Source of the DNA: Cloeon dipterum
Lineage: Eukaryota; Arthropoda; Insecta; Ephemeroptera; Baetidae
Assembly: GCF_949628265.1 (NCBI RefSeq)
Contig: NC_088789.1
Span: 29,133,883-29,197,882 of the forward strand
DNA length: 64,000 nucleotides
Reading direction: 5' to 3'
Of the stretch, positions 10,591 through 21,845 are shown piece after piece. The translations under genes were made by a program, and so were the position numbers. Position 1 is the first letter of the stretch; each line of letters begins with the position of its first letter. The notes under the pieces are model-generated. The model worked only from the letters and a program-made list of their open reading frames with translations. It made no database searches and was not told the DNA's origin.

Positions 10591-11390
10591 TTGAAATCCA
10601 CGCCGTGAGTGGCTTCATTGAACTGTTTTTTGTTTGAATTTGTTTTGATGGGTCGTGACAGAAGCTAAATATTAATCCTTGCTTAAAAATTGAAAATAAT
10701 GATTTAATTTTGTTTTGTTATTATGAAGACAACATGTTGCTTTATAATTTTTAATTCTCTTAAATGTTTAAATAGTTTTGCTGATGGATGATGTGAATAA
10801 ATCGATACTAGAATGTTTAAATCATAAATCTGAATTTAATTTTAATCCCTAAAACCCAATTATATAAAACATTATTAAAAATTAAAAAATATTTTTAAAT
10901 TTAGATTTTAAAGATTATTATAAAAATTATTTTTGGAGATTAAAACTAAAGCTTTTATCTGACGTGGTACTACCCGAAGGATTTGATCACTGATCCCATC
11001 GGTAGGCTGCCACCTCCCCGTTTAACGCTGGATGTATCATAATATCAGCCGCGGCAAAAGTGGCCGTGAAAACCGATGGTCGATCGGTCAGCTGGCGGTG
11101 GAAGCTTCGTCCGCGCGGCGCGCAGCGGGGTATCATAGTAATAGAACAGCTGAAATATCAGAAACTCCTGAGAATGCCTTAAAAATGCGAGCTAACGGGC
11201 TGTTTCTAACAATGAAGAAGGTATTATAACTAGCATATTTATTAAAAAGGTTAAATATTGGCTTTACTAGTCGAACTATGTACGAAATGGGTGCTTGTAA
11301 CTAAAATATTTAGATGGTGTAAACAAAATATTGAATAAATCACGCAGCCTCTAGAATCAGTGAAAATTATTTGATTTAGATCATTTAGAA
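10591..11390. other. Intergenic region after AnkB1
   Basis: AT-rich 3' flank of AnkB1, then a GC-richer patch at about 10970-11130 (contains CCGCGCGGCGCGCAGCGGGG) of unknown origin. The text CTCCTGAGAATGCC near 11164 recurs near 62130. A 65-codon ORF crosses the GC patch, but nothing supports it as a gene. Confidence 0.5.
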
Positions 11391-12110
11391 AAATCGATCT
11401 TTTCCGTCAAAACCGTTTATTAATTTCTATTTCATCAAGTAGCAGGTCTGATCAGTCTGATGGTTAGCGAATCAGGCTTGAAATTCAAACATTAAGTAAT
11501 TTTAATTTGAACCACTGACGTTTTTGTATGCATTTCAAAACGACCTGACTGAGTGTAAAATCCACAAAAACGAATTTCACTACAGTTAATCGTGTACTCT
11601 CGCACTGGCTATCATTTTTATAAAATTGTTGACGACTTTTTTAAAAAGCATGAATGTATTTTGACCTAGAGTGAGAATAAACAAACAACATCTCTTAATG
11701 ACTATAACGTCCTTTCATTCTATATGCTGTTCAGCCAATCATTGCGATGCTGCAGATTGCATATAAACGATACAGTAAAAATCGATTGAATTTAGCTTTA
11801 TTACGCTAATGGTATTAATTAAAACCAACATTTCTATTTCCTGCTATCCAAAGTTAATTAAAAAATTATAAATGGTCTTGTATTCAACAACTCTTGCTGC
11901 ATAGCGGATATGAAGACGAATGAGGAACATTTTCTTTCGGCAGCCAATTAAAGACCGGTCCGAGACAGTATGAACTTTGTCCATTTCCTATGTTATCGAG
12001 ATTTAAATAAAAAAGATTGACTCGAGCAATATGAATATTATGTGATTCCTTCTTGATAAAAAATGGGTAAGAAATAACACAAATTTTAGCTTATTTTTTA
12101 ATTTTTTTTA
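11391..12110. repeat. Start of tandem unit II (copy of 1-690)
   Basis: Sequence restarts here as a close copy of the window's left edge (CAAAACCGTTTATTAATTTC, then TCATCAAGTAGCAGGTCTGA). This places a tandem duplication boundary near 11391. No gene is seen. Confidence 0.75.
11550..11800 (+). repeat. Dispersed upstream element, copy 3
   Basis: Direct counterpart of copy 1, with GTGTAAAATCCACAAAAACG and CAGCCAATCATTGCGATGCT. It lies about 1 kb upstream of AnkA2 in the same orientation. Confidence 0.6.
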
Positions 12111-12665
12111 ACTGCCCACTGAAAAAAGCAGTGCGCTTGTAGGATCCTTAAATAGATTAATTTTAAAATAAAATCACCCTGTTAACGTTATATAACTCCG
12201 TTTATTTATTTCGGTATTTGAAGCTCGTAAACACCTGCTCAGGCACATTGCTGACTTTGAGATTCGAATGCATGGTTTGGATGCTTTTACATAAATCTTA
12301 AAAATGCTCTGCCGTGCATTTCCTTCCACTACATAGATGAACGGCACTTCCAGGTTTGATGATATATTTATTTAACTTTATAATTTATCTGAGGTATCTC
12401 ATAATATGCAGCGGTGAAGTAAAAAATAAATATTTGCGCATTATACAAACACCGCAATTAAAAGCATGAACAATATTTTCCTCTATATAACATGCTCCGT
12501 GAGCCTTTGATTTGTTTGTTCCACTTTTACACTTTTGTTTAATGTGTGTTTGTCAATAAATTCAAGATTTAAAGTTAAAAAAATAATGCCCTCTGCCCAC
12601 TGCAGTCCGTGTTCTCTTTCCTGTAGTAAATCGATAGCTTTTTTGTGACTAGCTGGTTGACCCGA
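12110..12665 (+). promoter_or_regulatory. Shared ankyrin-gene 5' flank (AnkA2)
   Basis: Counterpart of 690-1330, with TCGGTATTTGAAGCTCGTAA and AATGCTCTGCCGTGCATTTC, ending in TGTGACTAGCTGGTTGACCC directly before the GA repeat. Confidence 0.5.
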
Positions 12666-12666
12666 A

Positions 12667-12668
<2 letters not shown>

Positions 12669-12732
<64 letters not shown>
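12669..12732. repeat. (GA)n microsatellite
   Basis: About 64 bp of uninterrupted AG repeats, in the same place relative to AnkA2 as 1329-1400 is to AnkA1. An upstream in-frame ORF runs through it and encodes only Glu-Arg; I exclude it from the CDS. Confidence 0.9.
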
Positions 12733-12734
<2 letters not shown>

Positions 12735-12824
12735 AACTGTCGGAATAAAATTAAATATTCAAAACTTGTAAGTCATAATATACAATTTTCTACAACTAAG
12801 CAAAAAAAAAAATTCTCGCAGAAA

Positions 12825-13394
12825 ATGAATTCATTCACGGGTAAAAATGACATGGAACGTTTCGCCGAGAAGATAAAATTGGGCGCCACTCCATTAATGT
12901 TCGCGGCCAAAAACAAAGACCTGAAAAGCCGCCTGGCGCTCGTGGAAAAATGCCAAGACCCCAAAACAACCACAAATTTGGGCGTATCGCTTCTTCACTT
13001 CGCTGCCGTGAATAAGAGGCACGGACTGGAAGTTATTTCGCACTTCCTGGGCAAAGGACTCGATTTATCAGAAGCAAAAGACGTTGACGGCGAGGGGCCA
13101 GTCCTTTACGCCATCAGGGCAGGAGACTTTAGCCTCGCCAGGAATATTTTTAAGCTTCAGAATGGGGAAACAAACCTGTTGCTCTTCTTTGTTGCCCGAA
13201 ACAATTTAACTATGGCTCAGCTTATGCACGCAATCGATCCTGAATTGATCGAACACCAGGACGCAAAAGGTAATAATGCCCTCCACCTTGCGGCTGAATT
13301 TGCGGACCTGAAAATGTGTGAGTGTATTATCAAACAAGGCGTAGACGTTAGAGCTCTGAACGATATAATTTCGTTTTATATTCTTTTGTTGTAA
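12825..13394 (+). CDS. AnkA2: short ankyrin-repeat protein, 189 residues
   Basis: The ATG at 12825 follows the acceptor-like TTCTCGCAG|AAA. The protein has five ankyrin repeats: LGATPLMFAAKNKDL, SLLHFAAVNKRHG, GPVLYAIRAGDFSLA, a degenerate NLLLFFVARNNLTMAQLMHA unit, and NALHLAAEFADLKMCE. It then leaves homology and stops after a short hydrophobic tail (DIISFYILLL). Against AnkB1 it equals one four-repeat supermodule plus one repeat, so it is a 3'-truncated family member. It may still be expressed, because the frame is open where AnkA1 has two frameshifts. A later exon restoring more repeats was looked for up to 14.5 kb and not found. Function unknown; intracellular scaffold by family. Confidence 0.65.
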   Translation: MNSFTGKNDMERFAEKIKLGATPLMFAAKNKDLKSRLALVEKCQDPKTTTNLGVSLLHFAAVNKRHGLEVISHFLGKGLDLSEAKDVDGEGPVLYAIRAGDFSLARNIFKLQNGETNLLLFFVARNNLTMAQLMHAIDPELIEHQDAKGNNALHLAAEFADLKMCECIIKQGVDVRALNDIISFYILLL

Positions 13395-13584
13395 TAATAG
13401 TGAGAAAATAACATCTTTCAACAGTCGCGACGAGGCCCACCATTATTCCGCTTTAAACCAGATTCCCTAACAGGCGAGTAATCCAAATGTAATACTTTTG
13501 TCTTTTTCACTTGTGAGTTAGAATTCTGTGCGGTTGCGGATTTGGTGCAAGAATCCACACACAACAACCGATATTTGTTTTAAA

Positions 13585-13720
13585 TCTACAATAATGAATT
13601 TTACCACAGTTAATCGTCCTGGTAATCTTTTAGGGACTTTTCTCTTTATGCAGACTGTTCCGCCAAACATTGCTAAAGAGCAGATTGCATAAGCGAGCAG
13701 TGAAAATTGATAGGTTTGCA
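13585..13720 (+). repeat. Dispersed upstream element, copy 4
   Basis: Contains ACCACAGTTAATCGTCC, ATGCAGACTGTTCCGCCAAA and ATTGCATAAGCG. It lies about 0.95 kb upstream of Z2 in the same orientation. Confidence 0.6.
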
Positions 13721-14149
13721 GCTTATTTACACCAGACTTAATTTAAAATATTATTCTAGTCCATATTGTATTAAAATGAGCTAAAATTATTTTCTATTGC
13801 TGGCAGTTTATCGATAAAGAAATAATATATAATGAATTGTTTTAAACTAATTTTAACAGAGAAAATATTTGTATTTAATTCTGGACAATATATATAGCTA
13901 GTGGTCAAAGTTCAACCGTCTTTATATGTTCTTTTGAAAATGATTTGAAATATTTGTAACTATGCAACTTCTAACAAAATTTGATCTTACTTATAAATAA
14001 AATATAATTGAATGTTACTCGTTGTAATTTGAGACAACATTGTTGACCGTAGAAGCCACCGTCCGCTTGCGGACGCCATTCGAACGACTTCGTTGTCACT
14101 TCCAGGCAGAAGGACCGCGCAGAGGCTGCAACTTCATAGATTGGCACTA

Positions 14150-14275
14150 ATTGCTCGCCGCGTCTTAGGGCACTTTTATAATCGTACAGTAAATGTGTAA
14201 ATGTGTCTTTGACATTGCTGCCCATTAGAGCCTTTTGCGGAGAGGAAATGGAAAAACTCACCCAAAAGCACGGAT
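14150..14275 (-). pseudogene. Degenerate minus-strand exon-like block 2
   Basis: The minus strand reads GSNGQQCQRHIY, then a frame change into YDYKSALRRGEQLVPIYE. It belongs to the same unrecognised family as the block at 4890, with its own frameshift. Confidence 0.35.
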
Positions 14276-14540
14276 TCAAAGAACTGTAAAAACTGCTGAT
14301 TAGGGTCTTTTAAAAGAACCCTTTGAGACTCGAGCCAATTGAGATTAATATGTTTTATGTGTAACAGATTTGATTATTTATTCCACTCACTTGATCTATA
14401 TATCAAAAGGATTTAAAGCAATTTTTAGAATATGCAAAAACAGAGCTTTTTATAGTTAATTATAGTTAAAATAATATTAAAAATATGATTATATCTGGTT
14501 GGTTGCATACCTATTAAATCAACTATTAGCCTTTTTTCGT

Positions 14541-14650
14541 TCTCATAGATGGCGCGATGAATTTCTAACTAACCCACCTTTGAAACGGCGCTGCGATCGC
14601 CTAGCCACCTTTCTGGAACCTTCTATTCAGGTTCAGGTGGTCTGTCTGAT
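14541..14650 (+). promoter_or_regulatory. Conserved Z-family proximal promoter, Z2
   Basis: Same block as upstream of Z1. AGATGGCGC is at 14547-14555, about 100 bp before the ATG, followed by GGCGCTGCGATCGCCTAGCC. Confidence 0.65.
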
Positions 14651-16219
14651 ATGTCGTGTCAAAAGGTGTTGTGCTTGATTTGCGAGCTCCCGACGGCGGA
14701 CGGCGCTGTCCTCGCTGTCCACGTGGACAAGGAGAAACTGCAGACTTGGTTCTTGAGCGTCTGCGGATACGAGTTAGCAGAGGAAATCGAGGATGACGAC
14801 CTGATTTGCTACTTTTGCGCCTGGCAAGCCGAGTGAGATTATTTCAGGAATTTAGGAATTTCTATTATTTATTTATTTATGGAATTTTCTTCTCAGGTTT
14901 CTCTGGAAATTCAATGGAATGTCAGACGAGGGTTTGGTTTGGTGGAATTTGGATTTGGACGATGCAGCAAAAGAGCTGCGGAAACATTACTTCGGTAAAA
15001 ATTATATTTATTTAATGTTTTTTTTCTAACAACTGTGTTTTCAGAGAGAAATGTTGAGCAATGCTGGGTGCAGTTGGAAGAAGTTGATCTGCCCGAAAGT
15101 GAAGAAGATGAAATCGAAGAGGTTGGGGAAAAATTGGAATCTGAGAAACAATCCATTATTATTCCTTCAGAAAAGAAAAAATGTCTCTACTGTGGTAAAC
15201 TATATAAATTTTCGCATCATTTGTCACATCATGTAAAGAAAACACACAGAGATGCTATCAGATGTGAAAACCATAAATGTGCCACATATTTTCACACAAT
15301 CGAGGAAAGGGAAAAACACAACGAGGAAGTACACGAAAAACCGAGAGAACTGAAAATATTCAAATGCGAATTTTGTTGCAAGGAATTCACTGGAAATAGT
15401 TACATCAACACTCATGTTCGTCAGGTCCATCGTGAATTTCCAGTCAAGTGCGCTTTGATAGGCTGCGTTTCGTTTTTCAAAACTGATTTCGAAATGAGGG
15501 CTCACTTGGACTCTCTTCACAAAACTGATGGTGAAAAAATGATTGATTGTGAATATTGCGAACACAAATTTTGTAATAAATACGTTTTACAAAGCCATAT
15601 TGTCAGAAAACACATGAAAAAAGCACTAAAATGTGACAAATGCGGCGAAATGTTCTCAAGCAATTGTGATTTATCCAAGCACGGGAAAAGAGTGCACACA
15701 CTTAAGCGCTGCCGAATTTGTAAATCAGATGTTTCGGCCGATTATTACACTAAACACATTAGAAAGTTGACATGTGTTCGCTGTAAAAACAAATTTGAAT
15801 GTTCAGGTTTGTACCAATCACACCTGAAAAAGTGCAGGGAAACTTTGTTCAAATGTTCCAAGTGTTTAAGGAGCTTTCAAAAGCATTCTTTGCTTGTGTA
15901 CCACATGAAAAGACAACATGGAAATCGTGAATGGCGTGGTTTGGAGCACAAAGCTCTCGGATTCAAGTGCGGACCCTGCAAAAGGTACTACAAAAGTGCG
16001 AGTGTCTTGAAACAGCATTCTTACAGAATGCACAACCAAGCCAAATTGAATCACTGTGCCCATTGCCAAAAGAGTTTCCTTTCCACTTCTAATTTGAAAA
16101 CTCATCTCGCGGAGAAACACAATTTGTTGGAGCTTGAATTTGAATGTGATGCATGCAAAAAACAGTACATTTCCAAAAGTTCTCTTTGCAGGCATATCAG
16201 GTCAATTCATCTGAAATAA
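14651..16219 (+). CDS. Z2: ZAD-C2H2 zinc-finger protein
   Basis: Exons 14651-14832, 14897-14994 and 15045-16219 encode 484 residues. The intron positions and phases match Z1. The ZAD cysteines are kept (CLIC and CYFC), exon 2 gives FLWKFNGMSDEGLVWW, and exon 3 opens ERNVEQCW with an acidic linker, then 12 fingers in the Z1 order. The protein is diverged from Z1 and Z3 in the linker and in several fingers (for example KFSHHLSHHVKKTH, CLRSFQKHSLL). It ends SIHLK, without the LKYI tail of Z1. A poly(A) signal is at about 16400. A nuclear DNA-binding role follows from the family; the target is unknown. Confidence 0.9.
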
Positions 16220-17544
16220 ATGAAAAATTAAATTTCGTGGAAAATCAACGCTTTTACTCAAAGTGAGAAAACATTTTCAACAAATTCATGTAAATCAATA
16301 TGTGCTCTCACTCTTATTCCTCTCTGAAGTATCGCAATTTATCTGATTTCAATGAAATTTGCTTACATATTTTTGATGTTGATGTTATACTACAAAGTCA
16401 ATAAAATTATTTAATTGGTAAAATCTTAAACTAAAATATTTTTTCTTTCTAGATATTACACTCTACTTTCTGAACAAACCTCAAATCACTGATATTTTAA
16501 ATTTTCAATATTCCCATTTTTATTTTTAAAAACGAGATAAAAAGCATTTTTTTACAAATAGGCATTCTGCGCTATTATTCATTTTAAAGTGAAAATAATA
16601 AATTTGTAATAAATATAACCTATTACCACGTCAGCAGTTTTTCTGGGACATGATATTAGCTCAACAAACGAATTATAAAAACTAATTACAAAAAACAATG
16701 AACTTGCTAGAAGGTGAAATTATGGATTACCAATAATTTATCTAATAATCTGCTTCCTCATGCGATATTCTTCTTATGGAGATGAACGCGTTAAATTGAC
16801 CCACGCGTCTCCAAAGTTGGCCAGCAAACAAGTGGATGGATTCACAGAACGCTAAATCTATTTCGAAATAGGACAGAAAAAATTGCAGAGCGATGAATTC
16901 TATCACGAACTGGTCAATTATTTTAGGTTTTTTCTCTTGCAGAAAGGTCTCTACGCCAGTTATATTAGGTAACGAGATAATGTACGGTGTACAAAACTAC
17001 AAATTATGAATTTTCTTGGATTTTTTAGCCAATAGTGGGTAGTTTTTGTTAATCTGATGCTTAGAACCCGATATTAGGAATTGCAAATGTAACGGAATTG
17101 GAAAAATTCTTTTTTTCTCGAGTTCTGAAGTGGAATTTGTAGGTAACAAAATCATCAATCTGGAATTTTCTTCATAGTACACATACTTATCATGGGATGT
17201 GACAATTTTGAGACACATTTTCTAAATTTGATAATCATGTACGAATTACACCATGTTATTTTTTTATTTTAAATTATTTGATCCTTCCTTTTTGACATAA
17301 TTTTCAAAGTTTTTGCTACTGCAAACTTGCTGCTAGAGATAGAAATAGATGAAAGTCGGATAAGGCAGGCCGCGTTCGCTGCAGCGGGTCTCATCAAGGG
17401 TATGCAACGCGCAACAAATCGGTGATAAATCATCAGCCGCGCTCAGACTCAGACACAGTTGATCCCGAAAAATCCAGAAACGCTGCCTTGGAATTTGGAA
17501 TATTGATCGTTAAAATGCAGAAATTATCCTTTCCCAGTGCCATG
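16220..17544. other. Intergenic region between Z2 and AnkB2
   Basis: Counterpart of 6911-8184: Z2 3' UTR, then AT-rich sequence. No gene recognised. Confidence 0.6.
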
Positions 17545-18155
17545 TTCAAACTGCCCACGGCGAAAAAGCAGTGCGCTTGAAGGTTCCATAAATAAATTAT
17601 CTTTAAAATAAAATCACCATGTCAATGTCACAACTTCTTTTATTTATTTCGGTATTTGAAGCTCGTAAACGCCTGCTCGAGCATAATTGCTGACTTTGAG
17701 ATTTGAATGCATGGTTGGGATATTTGTATATAAATCTTAAAAATGCTCTGCCGTGCATTTCCTGCCACTTGGGAGAGTGACATTTTAAAAAAATCCTAAA
17801 ATGTGCTTTATGCGCAGAGAACTTGGTCCTCATATAATTTAAATTTATTAGTGTTCAATATGTTAATTTTTTAATTTTGTTGAGCTATCAAAATATCCAG
17901 TGTTGTAAAAAAATAAATATTTGCGCTTAAAAGCAGCACCACCAAAACAAACAAACAATTTTTCCGCTTCAAGCTCCGTGGCCATTTCGCTCCTTTGATT
18001 TGTTTGTTACTCTATAAAACTTTTGTTTAGTCTGTGTTTGTTTATTAATTCAAGTTTCAAAGTTCACAAACAAGGCGTCCGATCTCCTGGCAGTCGATCT
18101 TCTCTTTCTTTAGTTATTCGATAGCCTTGTGACTCGCTGGTTTACCCGAAACGCA
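17545..18155 (+). promoter_or_regulatory. Shared ankyrin-gene 5' flank (AnkB2)
   Basis: Counterpart of 8185-8800. It contains a good TATA-like CTCTATAAAACTTTTG near 18011-18026, the best core-promoter candidate of the ankyrin set, and ends TTCGATAGCCTTGTGACTCG. Confidence 0.5.
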
Positions 18156-18245
18156 ATACCACAGCTCCTTGAACAGCTCTCAATCTTTATTGCTGTTTTT
18201 TTTTTTTTTTACGGAGATCTTACAATTCCACCCAGTGCAAGTAAA

Positions 18246-19868
18246 ATGGCTACAAACAAGAAGAACGAGCAGGGCCTGACCCCCTTGATGATCGCAGCCA
18301 GGGACGAAAACCTCGAGGCGTGCATTGCCCTTCTGCAACAAGGAGCCGATGTCCATGCAGAGACAGAGTCCGGAGAGACGATTCTGCACTTTGCGGCGCA
18401 GAACAAACGACACGGACATGAAATTGCGTGGCTGCTGGTTCACAAACACAAACTGGATGCCACGAAGAGAGACGTCAAAGGAAATGAAGCCATTATTCAC
18501 GGAATCAGGAATGAAAACTTCAGGTTTGCCCAGGAGTTGTTCCGCTTGCGCGAATGTGAGGCGATCAACCTTTTCCATTTATTCATCTCGCTGAATCAGT
18601 CCGACGTCGCACTTTTGGTCCACGCGTGGAACCCCCTGCTCATTAGAGAGGTGGATGGGTACGGGAGGAATGCCCTGCATCTTGCCGCCGAATTTGCCGA
18701 CCTCAGGGTGTGCCAGTTGTTAATCGAGATGGGAATCGATGCCGCTTCCAATTCTTATTTCGGGATGGCCTTGCACCGCGCCCCACTTAACAAAAACCAC
18801 GGCATCGAAATCATTAAATATTTTGTAAGTTTGAAGCTTAACCTGAATGAAGTGTCAGAGAGTGGGCTTCTGCCACTCCATGCCGCCTTTGCCGCTGGGA
18901 ACCTCGAAATAGCACACGAAATGCTGAAACTTGGTGCAATTCTAGACACTAAAAACTGGAATAATTACCTCTTTTTGTCAATTGCCGCGAACAACCACGA
19001 GTGTGCCAATTTCATTCACAATTTTAATGGTGAACTTATCATGAGAATGAATCTCGACGGCCGCACGGCTCTGCACCTAGCTGCTGAGTTCGCTGATGCT
19101 GAAATGTTAAAGTGGATTTTGAGTACCAACATCGGATCTAAGTGTTTTCTTGACCAGTGGAAATGCTCGATTCTCCACCACATAGCTTTCAACAGGCAGT
19201 TTGGGCCGCAACTCGTCCGTTTATTCAGTTCCATTGGCGTTGATCTCAACTGCAAAGATGAGGGACAAAACACGCCTCTTATATTCGCGCTGAGGGCGAT
19301 AAACCTGGACGTGGCGCAGGAGTTGCTGAACCACGGTGCCACTTTAAACTCAGAGAATGAAGACGTGAATTTGCTACACCTGTGTATCAATGAAAACAAC
19401 CTGGAAGGCGCCAAATTCGTGCATTCCAAGATCCCTGAACTTGTGCGGAAACTCAGTGTGGGAGGAATGACCTCGCTTCATCTCGCAGCCTCGTACGCGG
19501 ATTTGAACATGTGTTTGTGGATCGTAGGACTCAATTTCGACGTACAGGACAAAAGTGGTGAAGACGGCAATACTGTCCTGCATTGTGCTGCGTATAATTT
19601 GAATCACGGTGCCAGCTTAGTTCAGTTTTTTGTGTCTAAAGGTGTAAATGTGAATGAGAAAAACTTTGCGTCGAAAACAGCGCTCCACCCTGCCCTTTTA
19701 GAAAAGAACATCGGATTCGCCAGGGAATTGCTGCAAGCTGGTGCAGAATTGAAGGCGATCCTCGACGATGAAGGAGTCCAAGAGCTGACCAAAATCGCGA
19801 GCACAGGTCAGTCTGGTTGTTTGCTGATGGATAACACAGTGACCAAGGTTGTTCCGTTACGCAGATAA
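18246..19868 (+). CDS. AnkB2: ankyrin-repeat protein, 540 residues
   Basis: A single coding exon starting at the ATG conserved with AnkB1. The first ~165 residues are almost identical to AnkB1; later parts diverge clearly (for example LNEVSESGLLPLHAAFAAGN, TKNWNNYLFLSIAANNHECA), which suggests recent exchange or constraint at the 5' end. It carries the same four-repeat supermodule, with GRNALHLAAEFADL, GRTALHLAAEFADA and GMTSLHLAASYADL unit starts. It ends at a TAA (19866-19868) shortly after TGQSGCLLMDNTVTKV. AnkB1 and the AnkB3 fragment run on for about 25 further residues in a basic tail, so AnkB2 appears to have lost its tail through a premature stop. Probable intracellular scaffold. Confidence 0.87.
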   Translation: MATNKKNEQGLTPLMIAARDENLEACIALLQQGADVHAETESGETILHFAAQNKRHGHEIAWLLVHKHKLDATKRDVKGNEAIIHGIRNENFRFAQELFRLRECEAINLFHLFISLNQSDVALLVHAWNPLLIREVDGYGRNALHLAAEFADLRVCQLLIEMGIDAASNSYFGMALHRAPLNKNHGIEIIKYFVSLKLNLNEVSESGLLPLHAAFAAGNLEIAHEMLKLGAILDTKNWNNYLFLSIAANNHECANFIHNFNGELIMRMNLDGRTALHLAAEFADAEMLKWILSTNIGSKCFLDQWKCSILHHIAFNRQFGPQLVRLFSSIGVDLNCKDEGQNTPLIFALRAINLDVAQELLNHGATLNSENEDVNLLHLCINENNLEGAKFVHSKIPELVRKLSVGGMTSLHLAASYADLNMCLWIVGLNFDVQDKSGEDGNTVLHCAAYNLNHGASLVQFFVSKGVNVNEKNFASKTALHPALLEKNIGFARELLQAGAELKAILDDEGVQELTKIASTGQSGCLLMDNTVTKVVPLRR

Positions 19869-20713
19869 CTTAAGAGAAAAGTTGGTGTTCGCTAGATCTC
19901 TGTCGCTGTTAGCGTAAACCACGGGCCGGCTCAAGTAAATGAAAGGAGTTGAAATTCACGCCGTGAGAATGGCTTTATGGACTTGTTTTTTGTGTTTTGT
20001 TCAGTGGGACTGAAGGATGACAAAGGGAATTTACTTCCGCACTTTTGGAGTGAAATAATAATGTTTTACTGATTTGTTTACGTTGTTGTAAAATCCAATT
20101 TATTTTACTTTTAATATGTTAAGTAACAAATTCATATCTGAAATTAAACTTGAGCAGATAATGAACATCCTGAATTTATAACTATTATTAATAACTGTTA
20201 ATATATGTGCATAATTTTGCCAATGAATGTTGTAAACACATTGCCAAATATAATAACAATCTTTGAAATTTAAATCAAACTTTTATTTCAACGCTTATAA
20301 ACCTTTTAATTTAAAATAATTTAATAATTTACAAATTAATATTTAGAATAGGAAAATATATGATAAAATCATTAAATATAATTGATAAACTGTAGTTTTA
20401 AATAGTAATAGAGAAAATGAAGAACAATAACATGCATTAAAAAAGTTTAAAAAATAATTGGCTGTACAGTTTGCCGATTTTTTTAACAAATTGGTTGTTA
20501 AAAGTAAAACACAGCAGAGAAAAATCATTGCATTCTATCATTATTATTAGCAGCTTAAGTTTTGGCATTTTGGCCTCCCAGGCCTCCAATGGTCAGCAGT
20601 TAAAATATTATTTTTATTTTAAATATATCCAATATAACAGCTGTTTTTGATTGTTTACGAGCCGCAGTAGTGTTTTTATTATTCCAACAGAGTAAACATG
20701 ATTTTTGTTTGTT
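19869..20713. other. AT-rich intergenic region, duplicated
   Basis: AnkB2 3' flank and AT-rich sequence; the same text recurs at 25806-26563 ahead of the intact protease 3' end. It includes TTTTGGCATTTTGGCCTCCC in both copies. No gene seen. Confidence 0.6.
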
Positions 20714-21845
20714 TCACGGGATGTAGGAGTATTTGAGTTCGTCGTCGGTGTGTTCGATGATCCAGCGTCTGTAGGCGGCGACGTCGGTGAAGATGGCCGG
20801 GTAGTCGGTGTTGCAGAACTTGCCGCCGTCGATATTCCTGGCCACGGTCTCGCTGACGATGCCGCGCGCGTAAAAAACGCCATTCTCCTCCACGACCAGC
20901 GCTGCGCCGCTGTCACCGTTGCAAGGACTCTTGTTCTCTGAGATTCAATTTAAAATGGATTTAAAATTTAGATTAATCAAATTGTTCTCACTGTTAACAT
21001 ATCCGGCGCAGAACTTGGGCGAGGCGCGCATTTTGGTGCTGTAGAAGGTCTCCTTGCCCTCGATCAGCTTGCACTGATTCGGATTCAAGATTGGCAAGTC
21101 CAGCCTCTGCAGCTGGTCGGCCAAATTGTAGTCCTGGATCAGGCCCCAGCCAGCGATCTATATATACAAGAATAATATATTTTATTAAAATTTCATTAAC
21201 ACGAATTCTTTAAAAGCGCTTGAGGATTTTTACGTTTTATCATTATAATAATTGACTTATTTTTATGTTTTAATTTTTATTAACCAATTGACACTCACGG
21301 TGCCATTGACGTTGTTGAGGAGATCGAAACTGCTGGACTTGTACCACAAGCAGAGAGGCGACACGGTGATGGTGGTCTCGACGCTCCTCGTCAGCTGCAG
21401 CAGCGCAATGTCGTTTTTCACCAAGTTGTGGTCGTACTCTTCGTGTTTAATCACGCTCCTCACCTAAACCTGAAATTATTAATTTATTCGTACATTTAAA
21501 AAAAAATATTTAATTTCAACGAGACTTAATTATTTTTTTAAACGTTTGTTACGTTAAATTTCTAGTTTGACGCCCTACAAAAATACCTTCGTAGAAAAGA
21601 CAAATATTGGAGTTCTCGAAATACGCCTGAAAAGGCAGTCTGACTTTCGCCTTGCACGCGGACGCCGGTTGAATTTTGAATTTTCCGACCACAACGTCGT
21701 CCGATGCAACATCCTTTCCCACAAGCTGTAAAAATTTGAGTAAACCTTTTATGAGAACAATTCATAAATTTTAAAATAAATAAATCTCTCACGGTGGCAA
21801 TTCCGGCATTTTCCGTGATGGTCGATCCCTCCTTTTCGATGGCTT
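20714..21845 (-). pseudogene. Partial copy of the dual-domain serine protease gene
   Basis: This copy keeps exon 12 (20714-20937, with CNGDSGAALVV), exon 11 (20992-21157, AGWGLIQDYNLADQL), exon 10 (21299-21463, KNDIALLQL), exon 6 (21587-21725) and the 3' part of exon 5 (21793-21845). Exons 7-9, including the one that supplies the catalytic His, are deleted between 21463 and 21562. Exons 1-4 and the 5' part of exon 5 are missing. The left-over exon 5 is fused at about 21845 to sequence normally upstream of the Z genes. It lacks a signal peptide and catalytic His, so it cannot make an active protease. Confidence 0.85.

Larger units (their letters stand above)
13395..14540. other. Intergenic region between AnkA2 and Z2
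   Basis: Counterpart of 4146-5228 without the 2 kb inverted-repeat insertion. It holds a dispersed element (13585-13720) and a degenerate exon-like block (14150-14275). Confidence 0.6.

Noticed and set aside
11032..11229. 65-codon ORF in the GC patch after AnkB1
   Set aside because: Too short, no homologue in the window, and only the GC-rich composition keeps it open.
12645..12824. Glu-Arg repeat protein extension upstream of AnkA2
   Set aside because: It is the translation of the (GA)n microsatellite. The acceptor-like TCGCAG before the ATG at 12825, and the lack of this frame in AnkA1, argue that it is not coding.
20614..20916. Ser/Thr/Arg-rich minus-strand ORF over the protease 3' exon
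   Set aside because: It is the wrong frame of the exon carrying CNGDSGAAL, extended by GC-rich codon usage.
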